From positions 3,910,001 to 3,974,000 of the forward strand of contig CALZFC010000033.1 in the NCBI GenBank assembly GCA_945643635.1: a stretch of 64,000 bases of DNA. The letters are read 5' to 3'. Shown one piece after another: positions 40,061 to 50,777 of this stretch. Every line of letters begins with the position of its first letter. Positions within the stretch are counted from its first letter, which is position 1. Origin of the DNA: Allodiplogaster sudhausi (Eukaryota; Nematoda; Chromadorea; Rhabditida; Diplogasteridae). Position numbers and translations under genes: made by a program. The notes under the pieces are model-generated. The model was given only the letters and a program-made list of their open reading frames with translations, was not told where the DNA came from and made no database searches.

Positions 40061-41006
40061 TTGGAGAAGGGGTACCCTAACAAGAACACGAGCTTTCTTA
40101 AGGACGCAACGAACTCGCATGAGAAACGAGGGTACAAGAAGCAGAAAAATACTCGTTCTAGTTATGTACAAACACAAAAAGGAGCATTCACAAAGCAAAA
40201 CTACAAAATCAGCGAAGATACTCCAATGAATTAGAGTGGCCTCCCAGAATTTCAAAATCTTCGAGACTATGCACTAAAATTAGGAAAAATGTCGTAACTA
40301 TCGTAACGTGGAATATAAAGTTGAGCGGAGCAAATAATTCCAGTTCTGATGGATCGGTTTAACCGCGCTTCTCCCTTCTCCCACTCTAACGGATACTTTT
40401 TTCCTGACAATAGGTAAAACTTCATTATAAAATTGATCCTGTATATATCCTCAAAAGCCATCAAAACATTTCACCAAACCCTCGCTTTATCATTTTTGGT
40501 CAATAAAACAAACGAAACCGGAAACAACAGGCACAATCAACGAAACAAATCACAAACATCGCTATGAAACTGACATTTTGTTTCAGAAAAAAAAATATGT
40601 CACGTTTACCAGAGAGGAGAGATAGAAAACAAAGAGAGATGGGAAGAACCTGAATATATAAAATTGCAATGCGAGGTAGTAATTACAAACTCGTTAAAAT
40701 AATAGCAATATAATTAGTCCAGAGACATGAAGAACAAGAGAAATAACTTTTCCACTCTTCTTTTTACTTCTAAGAGAAGCATACATTCCGCCGAAGCACA
40801 ACATCTTCTGAGATAACGTAAAAGACGAGTTTAAAATCGGATACCCTCCATAGAATTTTTTTCTGAACAACTCATTCGAGATGAAGAATCAGCTTTCGAA
40901 AAAAAAATTAAAACCATGATAATAAGACAAAAGCAAACAAATGGTAGATTAAAAAGAAGAAGAAAGAATGTTGCCTTGTTAGAGTCGCGTTCTTCGAAGC
41001 CCCTAT

Positions 41007-43262
41007 TCACTTGGTCTTCACTCTTCGGAGGCCAATTGAGCGACAACCTAAAGAAAAATCTTTAAATTCAAATCATAAATTTATAGCGAAAACATCGACT
41101 TGCTACACAGATTGTATTCTTTTATTATCTGATCTTTCACTTATATATTTAAAGAAAGCATGAATCAAAACCTGATCTGAATATCTGAGCGAGTTGTGGT
41201 GAGTAATCCTTCTTGCCATCGTCTTCCTCCAGATCATCTTTATCTTTCGGAGCCTGATAAAAGAAGAGCAGACATTATTCAAGATGCGTGAATTTTTTTA
41301 TTTATAGCACACGAGAGATAAAAACGGATAATCTTAGAGAGAGAATAAATACTTGCGAGTTATCAGATATACGAGGAAGACTTCTTCCTAATCTTTTTTT
41401 AAAAGAATAAATTCACGCCAAAAATGAACTCTAATGCAAGGAAAAAGCAGCACAATCTCCTCCCTTAATAGTTGCAGAGTAAAAAGGGCTGCCACATCTG
41501 CGGTATAATACTCTCACTAACCGGGCTCTCCTGCTGCTGAGCGGTTCCTCCTCTCGTTGCTCTTCCTGGTAGCGGACTCGGCGACTCTCCAGGCGCCAGA
41601 AAACGTGGCCTCTTGAACGGGTTCGAGCAACTCGGAGAGGGCCTGATAATTGATTTTCGGATTCTAACTTATTTTAGTCTCATGTCTAGTACGCTTTAAA
41701 TAAAAATTCCTTTTTTTTTAAATTAAAAATAGCATTACTTGAGTTTTTCCAACTAACTGTTTCGATGCAAAGTAGCCACTTCTGCCCGAGCCGAGAAGTG
41801 GCCGACGAAGTGGAGTGAGAGAAGAAGATGCTGGGGTCGCGGGATTCGGAGCAGCTATAAAGTCATTTATTCATTGTTTATAAGAAAGCGACATGCGAAT
41901 ATATGGATCGATACCTAAAAATAAATAATAAAAAAGTAATTTGCTCACGGTATAATATTCAATAAAACTTATATGTATGCGTAGATCGATCGCCTAAAAA
42001 TAATCGTTCACAATATCGCATTCCCTCTCAACGTATTTCTTTCTTTGTTGTTGTCTTTCGTACATTCTACTAAAACACTAACATTTTCCCGTGATGGTCT
42101 GAGCGGGTGTCCCCTCCTTTGGAGTCGCCGAGTTCTGAGCAGGCGTGGGGGAGCTCTCTTTCTCGGCGTCTTCTACATCTTCTCCCGTTGTCGCATGAGC
42201 TTCATGAGCAAGTCTTTCTTGTATAATAAAAAAGTGTTCAAGAACGTGAACTATCTCTTGGAATTACGAAGCATGCTTGGTTAACATACCGTTTTTCCTA
42301 TCGCCTTTCTTCTTGTTCGCGGACAGACTATTCTTAGCGCTAAGAGCAGAATCCAGCTCGTATGTTGCTGTCAGGTCATCCAGCTATAAATAACAATCAC
42401 TGATTCCATTTCAATATTTCCTTCGGTTAATGGAACAATCACCTACTTTTTGGAGGATTTATTTTATTTAAAAAAAATATTTAAACGTTTTTTATCCTTA
42501 CATCAAGAATCTTCATAGATCGAGGCCGCTTCTTCACTTCCGACGAACAATATAGACAATAAAATTATAAAGGTTCGTGATATTTTGAACCTAAAGGATG
42601 TGAAAACTAGTTCAAAAGAAGGATTTGAGATCACCTTGTGAATGTGCTTTCTACGTACCACAGTTCTTTTCTTTGTTGGAGATAGAAGAGTTTCTTCATC
42701 TTCTTCATCAATGGTGACCACTTCCGGGTCATTACGCTTTGCAGACTTCTCGGGACTCTTCTTCTTCTTCTTCCGCCGGACTGGGGAGGAGACCTTGGAG
42801 AGGGAAGAAATTAGTGAACAAATTGAGGAGAGAGAAGAAGAGAGAAAGAGAGAGAGAGAGAGAGAGGGAGAGAATTTCAAGAAAGAGAGGAAGGAAGTTG
42901 AGCCCGACCGAAAAGGCGCCAGCCTTGAGCTCCTTCTTTACGGCGTCTTCATTGCTGACTGCTGTCTCAGTCCTTCTTTCGGATCTCCTCTGAAAGTCGG
43001 CAGACCAAATGGACCAAGAAGGAGCTTGACTAGACTCCAGGAAGGCGTCCTCGAGGCGGGGAGCTGTAATTGGTTCGTATTCATTCAGAAAGACAGGGAA
43101 AGTCGAGCAAGGCACTTCACACTATTCACACTCGATTGCATCCCCTTTACGGAATGTTAGCCTCCCAACTTTTGAAAGAGGAATTGGCTGCGGTTCTCTT
43201 CTTTCATAAAATAAAATGGAAAATAGTTTAGGCGAGAGATAGAGAGAGACTGAGGGAGTCAA

Positions 43263-43303
<41 letters not shown>

Positions 43304-45863
43304 TAAGCAACTTGAGTTGTCGACTGTGTTCCCCAGTGCGAGCCTTACAGCCATGGAATTCCCAACAATTTCGCCAGCGAAGCTCAGATCCTCTTCTTTG
43401 TCTGATATCTTAAAACAAAAACATATTCTGATATTAGGCTAGCAAATATATTGATTTCTCAAGTCTATAGTAGGCCAAATACTTATATCATTATTTTCGG
43501 TAACAGAGAAATCCTCCAAAAAAACCACGTAATGTACGTCTAGAACAATTTCTTATGAATTAATGGAAAATGTATTAAAATAAATATATAATACATATTT
43601 ATCTATTGTAAGAAAATGAATAATGACGTACATCCTCAAGAATGTTCTCTTTCTCGATGAAATCCGGATGATAAGGAGTGAGGGGTCGCTGTGAACGGGA
43701 ACGAGGATCGAAAACTACCTGAACAGAGTTAAAAGGTACAATATATTCTAAAGAGGGATCCTGATTTTGGCCCTTCCTGTTTTCCCAAGTAATCGACAGT
43801 GGCTATTATTTCTATCAAAGAAATAATTCTTTTATGATTAATGCTTTATTACCGATGGTATTCCAGCAAACTTGCAAAGACCTGACTTGGTGCAAAAACT
43901 AGTTTAAGACCTGGTGCAAAAACGTCTTCTCCGCTCGAATGAACTCTTCAATGAAGGCCTTGTCAATCTTGAGCTGTGGCATCTTCAGGTAGCTGGGTAT
44001 CCGGGGCAGAAGCTGAATGTTTGAAGCTTACCATTAGAGATTGTCATGAATGATTCTCAAAATAAAGCAAATATTAAAAAGAAATGAATTGCATAAAAAA
44101 TACTGAGCAGAATCCCCTAACCGATCGAAGATCCGCATTTGACGACTTTGCAAAGAAAGCCGAGGCCTTACTAAGTCCAACTCCTTTGAGGCCGCTCTAA
44201 AATTAAAACAAAGATAGTTAAATTGTAAATGACAAAAAATATCTTTGCTAGAATTCATTTCATGCAATAATTAATTTTCTATGAACTGTATTTGCGAAAC
44301 CGGCTGAGAAATACGAACAGTGTAGTCGCAGCCAGTAAGAATGCAGATTCGACGGAACTTTGTGAAGCAAAATTCGCTACGCATTGGACCTCAAGAGAAA
44401 TAAATTGTATTTTCATTTAATTGAATAATAAAGAACCAATCTATTCCATTCGAACAAATGAAAAATAAATCATCAGTGGAACAAACCAGAAAAGCACAAT
44501 GGCAGATTCTCCTTTTCGTAAACATCACATGAGCCACTGGAGACATCCCATTTGAAGAAGATCTGGAGAAAGAGTAAGGAAATTATTCGGAAATTCCATG
44601 AAGACAATATAATCAATATAATATTTTAAAGAGCATCAAAGGTCAATGAATCCAACGGGTGATAAAAAAATGTCCGGAAAGTGCTCTTATTATTAAAAGA
44701 AAGGTTCCGTGTCAAAATCGCGCATTTTTTTCTCTACATTTCAAATACGCTCGAAGGTTGATATAAAAAGATAAAATTAAAATAACAATAAATGCTTGCC
44801 TTTTCGCATCCGAATGCAATGAGATCCGAGTCCTCCGTGATGACCGCATCCACGAGGCGAGCCATCGACAGGAACGCCAACTGCGCGTCAGATTCGTATG
44901 GTGCCACGAGAATGTCCACGTTTGGCAGCTTTCGAAAATGCTAGCGAACAAAAATATATTTTTAAAATACAGTATACTTTTACCGTACCCCATCCTAATA
45001 TCAAAGAGGCAAAATATGGTACCTCAATGGTGTTCTCAACAACTTCTCGTGAGATAGAAGTACTCTGGCGAAAGAGTGAATTCGCCTCTTCCTTCTTTCC
45101 CTATAGTAAGAAAAGGCACATTTCGAGGAAAAGCAAAGATAGAATGGACAAAAGAAACTTGAATTCTTGTCAAGAGAAATTCGTCAAAGTCGGTGATAGT
45201 TTAACAAGCCATTTCCACCCATCGTCTTAGGCTTTATAGACTTAATCTATTCACGGGGCGAGAATTGTCCATAATTGTCCATCCATGATTTGAAACTGGC
45301 AATGTGCCAACCTGCGAGAGTAGAATCTTGCCCTGGCGGACGTTCTCCTCGCGCCGCTCTCTCCGCGCCTCGTTCGTCTCTCGTTTCGCCGGCAATGGCC
45401 GCCCGTCAAAGACGAGCACGACGTGAGAGTCGAGAGCCAGAAGGGCATCCACGTACTTCTTCACGAAGTACACGTAGCTGCGAGGAGAGGTGATTCATTA
45501 GAGGACACACTGAGAGAAACTCAGATAATTTATTAGCAAATACTACAGAAACATAGCTGAACCAGCAAAAGAATACAACTGTTTGAGAGCTGACGGATGA
45601 AAGCGTACAATTTGCTGTCCTGCCCGGTCGCCAGCTTCTCCATGCATCCAAAGAGTCCGCGATGCAGCAGACAGCTCACGTCGATAGCCACCGACTTGCA
45701 GCGAAGCTCGCTGATCACGCCCTTTAAAGAGAATATTTTAGGCATTTAAAGACAAAAACCCAAAACCGCTCACAACAGGCATATATTAATGAAATATACT
45801 CTGGAAAAAACCCACTTTTCTGCATGCCTTGGCGACGAACGGCAGGAGATTCTGTATCCCCAT
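41007..45863 (-). CDS. EXO1: Exonuclease 1 (EXO1), XPG/Rad2 family
   Basis: Twenty exons on the minus strand: 45863-45816, 45721-45609, 45477-45312, 45100-45023, 44940-44800, 44562-44487, 44389-44319, 44196-44122, 44012-43911, 43718-43632, 43408-43312, 43063-42909, 42793-42659, 42531-42502, 42383-42290, 42217-42083, 41854-41758, 41642-41522, 41253-41172, 41047-41007. Total 647 residues. The N-terminus [13 protein letters not shown] is the family signature. Metal-binding acidic residues are all present: Asp30, Asp78, Glu151 and Asp153 ([10 protein letters not shown]), Asp172 and Asp174 (ITEDSDL), and Asp229 (TGCDY), followed by the helix-hairpin-helix [13 protein letters not shown]1 degrades 5'-ended strands in mismatch repair and end resection. 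The C-terminal half is low-complexity and Ser/Pro/Lys-rich, as usual for EXO1. Exon 5 ends in a GC donor (GCAAGC). Exon 12 could begin at 43114 instead, in the same frame. Exons 14-20 rest on splice phase only. Confidence 0.92.
43210..43303. repeat. GA-rich microsatellite in EXO1 intron 11
   Basis: GA dinucleotide tract between exons 11 and 12, reading as CT on the transcribed strand, so it can serve as a pyrimidine tract. Confidence 0.8.
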
Positions 45864-46691
45864 TATGGGGAAAACCTGAAAGAGAATAATGCGTTTAAAA
45901 AAAACTAGCAATTGTGCCCTGAAAACATGCGGAAAAAGCTCAGAGGTCCATCAATTCAAAAATGAAAATTTACCGCTTTTGAACAGTTTGTGAATCGCAC
46001 ATACAGAATACTACCAGTCGTTCAAGGAATGCACTGCACTTTATGCACACAATAATTTTCATTTATTAGATATCCAAATGTTTTTTTCAAGACATTTTTG
46101 TTAGAACTCTCGGTTAAAGAAGGGAATCCTTCCATATTCGTTGAAAAACGATAAAACGATGGCAGTTAAAACATTTTATCGTTTACCAGTTGATTTTTAT
46201 TCTCTGGCATTTTTATTTCTCTGGCATTTTTACATTTCTGTCTTTTAGACAAAAAGGGACTTCGCAGCAAAAAGTGGAATTTTTTTTAGTTCACAGTGTC
46301 TTATCTGTAACTGTAGGTCCCCTCTATACGAATTGGGAGCGTCTTGATAAAAATTTAAAGTCCAAAACGACACTATAGACAAAAGAATTTGTCAGCACTT
46401 GCAAAGCTGCCAGAGGCCGTTGATGGATGACCAAACATGAACACTCACACGAATACGCCAATGTACATCTTGCCTCACCAAACTATTCTCTTGCAAGCTT
46501 TTAGACGTATGCTCGAGTTGGATCATTGGCTGCTAGGTGACTTCACTTAAAAGGCGTTGAGATTCAACACAAGAGAGAGAGATAGAGTGTGCGGGAGAGA
46601 GAGACAGACAGATGACATACACAAGTATCTTTCGCCTTGAAAACGCGAATGCCAAACGACCACTTCCGAAAACAGCCCGGAGACAAATGAG
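45864..46691. promoter_or_regulatory. 828 bp interval between divergent EXO1 and receptor gene 1
   Basis: EXO1 starts at 45863 on the minus strand and the first Cys-loop receptor starts at 46692 on the plus strand, so both promoters must lie here unless 5' exons extend further. The sequence is AT-rich with a short GA tract near 46573-46610. No specific promoter element was recognised. Confidence 0.4.
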
Positions 46692-49600
46692 ATGCTGAAG
46701 TGTCGACGAGCTGTCGCCTTTTTGAGTTAGAACTTCCTTGTCATTTAGTATGTAAATAGTAAGTAAATGTGGATTTTTATATGCATTTGGAGTTAGCAGA
46801 AGATGTTCTGAATAGCCAAAAATTGACTGACTATTTTCTTAAATATTGATTGACTTTATTCTTATTCTAAAACTATCGATTTCCAGTGCTTGCCGGTGGT
46901 CTCTCATGCGCGTCGTTCAACCGCTCGAAGCTGATCGACGACCTCTTCGAGGGCTACGCGGCCACGGCGCGGCCCGTGAGGGACAAAAGGACGACGGTCA
47001 CTGTCAACATGCTCATGATCAGGACCAAGCTACTCAAATACGTCAGCCATCTCTCATTCTGGATATGTCAGCGTATCTGTCCACCGACATTCTCAAGGGC
47101 AATCGCTTCTCTTTTCTTGGCAGAATAGGCATGAAGCTCTGAGTTTACGGCCAACAGAATCTAATGTTCAAAGTGTTCTGTAGAATACTTTGAACGTTAG
47201 ATTCTGTTGGCCGTATTCTGTAGAATGCTTTTGTTTTCAAGGTACATATATAAGACTTTAAATCCTGTAAAAAAAATCTTGTAAATATTTTGACAATGCC
47301 AGCAACTCGAAAGATGCAGGACAACACGCAGTCGACGCTCTCTCTGGTGCTGGACATGTCAGCCGAGTGGACCGACGAGTTCCTGCGCTGGAATCGCACG
47401 TCTCTCGAGATGCCCGAGACGCTTATTCTGCCGTCGAGAAGCGTCTGGACGCCTCCACTCGTCAGCATCTCCGGGTTTGTCTATTTCTCTTATTATTCTA
47501 AATAAAAAAAAATTATTTATCTTTTTATTTCCAACTTTTTCTTTTGAGGCCATTTGCACAAATACAATTTTTGTATGCGCACGAAAAGAGTAGGTTCTTC
47601 CGTTGCAGATTCCTCACCCCTCTCACGGAAACAGGCTTCGTTCGTGTTCACAACAGTGGCAGGGTTGAGCTGCCATTATTGATGGTTTGCTGATACACTT
47701 GATACTGTATGCATGTATTTGTTTTATAAATATGAACGTCGGCAATGTCGAGTGTTCATAGCATACTTTTCAGACTTTCTTTTGCTTGTCAATTTCTGAT
47801 AGTCAATTCAGAGTCTGCAGAACGAGTGCACGCTTAATCTGCATCAATTTCCTTTTGATGAAAACGAATGCTTCGTGAGCATAACGACGTGGAATTACAA
47901 CGAAGATCAGGTTGGAGCATAACGATTACTTACTCTAATTGTTTTCGTCATAATAATTTTATTTTGAGATATTGATTGTTCATTGAGAAATTGATCAATC
48001 ATGCGCAGGTTGTTTTCAAAGCTGTCGGAAGAGCGGACGGCAATGCCAACGCTACAGTATGTTATCTAAATATTTTACATAAATAAATTAACATTTTTTA
48101 CTGACTAAGTATAAAATTGAATCCAACGGAAGATCTATATACATACATACATGCTCATATTTATCAGGGAATTGGCAACGGTGAGTGGACTATTCGCTCT
48201 ATTGAGGCTAGAGAAGAGAAGGAGTATCTGACCTACAAGGTTCAAACATTTAATTGCCAGATATGTATCATCGATATAAAAGAGATCAAAGACTTGGTTA
48301 AGCTTTCGCTAAAACGTGAGCCGAGTTATTACATCTATATCTTCATCGTTCCACTAGCGATCATTAGCATTATGTGCCTGCTCGGCCTCTTTCTTCCCAA
48401 GATCAACAATGGAACGAGAAGATCCCAAGTTAGCTCTTGTTCTGTTTTGAATTGCATTTCTTTCTTGTCCAACCCTATGTGGTCCTCTTTCTTTTTGCCA
48501 TACTGCTCTGGAAAGTCTAGCAAATATGCATACGAAATCTCAAAGCGATCGTGGTTGTATCCATTATTTGTTTGGTGCAAAAAAGAATTCTTATCTGGTA
48601 AGAACTCTTCAAAAAGATAAGGATTCCCAACAAATTCAGACGTACCTCGTCCTGACGATTCTCTTCTACATGATTCAGCTGATGGGCGTGGCAGACAAGA
48701 ATATTGCGCGCACTGCCTATTTGCCTGGCTTAGGTTTTCACTTATATTTATTTCTTTTACTTCTTCACCTTCATTATTTCAAGAAGCCATCTTTAATTCA
48801 ATCTTTAATTCGCTCTTTTTTTGCCTGACCAAAAGGTGAAAGGACATGTGTTTGAGAGAGACGAGACTTTGTAAACAAAAGAAAATATTATGAAATGATC
48901 ATTTGTTTTATGGCTGGCTTCTTCTCAGGCCGCTTCATCTTCAGCGAGATGCTCGTGTGCTGCTTCGCTTCTCTCGTTGCCACTTGCATTCTTGTCTGCC
49001 ATCATCGCGCCACAGTCAGGTAAGTCGTAAATTATATACATATTTATATTTGTAACTTTTAATTTTACAGTATTAAAAATATTATTTGCAAAGTAACATG
49101 AGAAGATACATACTTCTTGTTCTATTTTTCTCCCTTTCCTGTCAATGTCTACGATTTGTTTAAAATGCGGTGCATTCCTTAAAATATGAATGTATGTACA
49201 TAAGTATGTAAGTGTTGACATGTCACATATTTTGGTGTATAAAATAAATAAATCAGTCAATCAGTCTATAGTTGTGTCAGCCGTCGCCGCCAAGCGTCTC
49301 GCTCTCTAGCGGCGTTTTGCTGCGTGCCGCGACGCGTGGGCGGTGCGCCGCGTGCGGCGGCTCGTCAGCAGTCCACTCAAGCAGATTCGACAGATCTTCT
49401 CCGCCCCGCAACGCCTAGCAAAACTTACGAGACATTACTCAAGTTAGTTGAGACTGGGAAATATGTAGTTGAATTATTTCGCTATACTATTGTGGTGAAT
49501 TTGTGCTACCCATATAATGTGCATTTTTTTGCAAAAATTTATTTTCCTATGAGATAAAAAGAGTTCCTTTGATGTATTTATTATCTGTCTAAGTTATACA

Positions 49601-49762
49601 TAATCGACTATTTCTCACAGGAGAGTGGAGGATTACATCTTCACCGAGAACATTGAGGGAAGACGCAGACTTCTTTGGACGGTTGTCTTCGATTCGGTCG
49701 ACAACGTTGCACTGATTGTTTTTGTTCTGATCAACTTTATCATTCTCATTTGCTTTTTGTGA
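46692..49762 (+). CDS. Cys-loop ligand-gated ion channel subunit (paralog 1)
   Basis: Twelve exons: 46692-46725, 46887-47041, 47320-47474, 47609-47684, 47821-47910, 48009-48056, 48168-48239, 48303-48428, 48640-48733, 48929-49019, 49281-49442, 49621-49762. Total 414 residues. The signal peptide is residues 1-20 (MLKCRRAVAFLM...), split by a phase-1 intron. The Cys-loop is Cys143-Cys157 with 13 residues between and the FPFDE motif; the loop-B Trp follows (TTWNY). M1 is about 219-242, M2 about 251-271, M3 about 287-308, M4 about 388-413. The M3-M4 loop is short, ~75 residues, and Arg-rich. There is no vicinal Cys pair in loop C, so it is not a nicotinic alpha-type subunit. At the pore mouth the residues are Arg249-Arg250-Ser251 (-2' to 0'), with Leu at 9'. 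Pentameric plasma-membrane channel; ligand unknown. The M1 exon has a poor acceptor (GGTTAAG). Confidence 0.88.
47147..47214. repeat. Short hairpin in receptor 1 intron 2
   Basis: 28 bp inverted repeat: arm 47147-47174 (ACGGCCAACAGAATCTAATG...) and arm 47187-47214, one mismatch, 12 bp loop. It could be a tiny MITE relic or an RNA hairpin in the pre-mRNA. Confidence 0.8.
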
Positions 49763-50777
49763 AAGCTTTATAAAAATATCTTTCAAACATCCAAATATTG
49801 TAGCATTCCATGGTCAACTCAAATAAAAGTATATCGAAGCCAAACAATAGAAGAACAAATCTCACAATCGAATGATCAGTTTTTAAACTCATTTGATCAA
49901 TAAATAGCCTGCCCAGAGGATACGGTAAATGGGAAGACAGTGAAAGGACTCCGTGCCTGAGGATCACCGGTGGAAAATGACGAAACTGAGAGCGGTGACC
50001 TGTCGGAGACAGTGCATAAATGAGAGAACCCAGGATGGAACTCCACCTTGAACTTGGAAGGCTTATATGGTCAGGGCAGTGAAGCGCGCCTGTCGTGAGT
50101 TCGCGGTCGGCGTGTTCCATAAGGTAAAGCTCATATCTTTCCAGCGCACCTCGAGAAGAGTCTCAGGGCAGGGCCCGTTGTCGGGAAGCCTTGGAGGGTC
50201 AGAAGGAATGCAATGGGTGGAGTGGAGGAGAATGAGGGAAAAGGAGAGCGAAGAGGGAGGGGAAAGCCCTTCCTGCGAATTAAAGAAGGCGATCACCGAA
50301 AAATTATGTGAGAGTTGAAATTGCCGCGGCCGTTCGCAATCTCATGCTTTTACACAGCAGCTTTGTGCTGCCTGCGAAATAGCACGCGACAATGAGTGTC
50401 TACTCCTAGGGTAAACCCGGAAATTGAAACTTGCCTTATTCTTCAATGATCATAGTCCATAGACCTCCCTCTATCCTTTAAGACGATGGCAGAGAGTTTC
50501 GGTGAAGGAGCCTTGTGCTTGAACATTTCAGAAGATAACCCTGGTCAGCACTCTGCATATTTTAACAGCTTTGCATGCTCGCTTATTCATGTGTGCAGAC
50601 CTTTTTCGATGCCACGAGAAGTTATTTTTATTTGCATGCTAGGCAACCTTCACACCAAAAGGGGGAAGAAGGGACATTCACTATTGTCTCTAAAGAAGAC
50701 TTCCTCTCAGGCAATGCCAAGAAAGGGTCGTCATAAGGAAAAGGGCAAGGAAAGTGTGAGTTCCACTTATTTCCGCA
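49763..50777. other. Spacer between the two receptor genes
   Basis: Contains the 3' flank of receptor 1 and the promoter side of receptor 2. A frame at 50486-50757 (MAESFGEGAL...) has exon-like splice sites (a CTAG acceptor at 50642, a GTGAGT donor near 50758) but no partner exon, so I do not call it. Confidence 0.45.
49822..49827 (+). promoter_or_regulatory. Candidate poly(A) signal, receptor 1
   Basis: AATAAA 60 nt after the stop codon at 49760-49762. Confidence 0.55.

Noticed and set aside
50486..50757. Exon-like frame upstream of receptor 2
   Set aside because: It has splice-like edges, but no partner exon in phase. Receptor 2 has its own signal-peptide exon at 50778 that fits.
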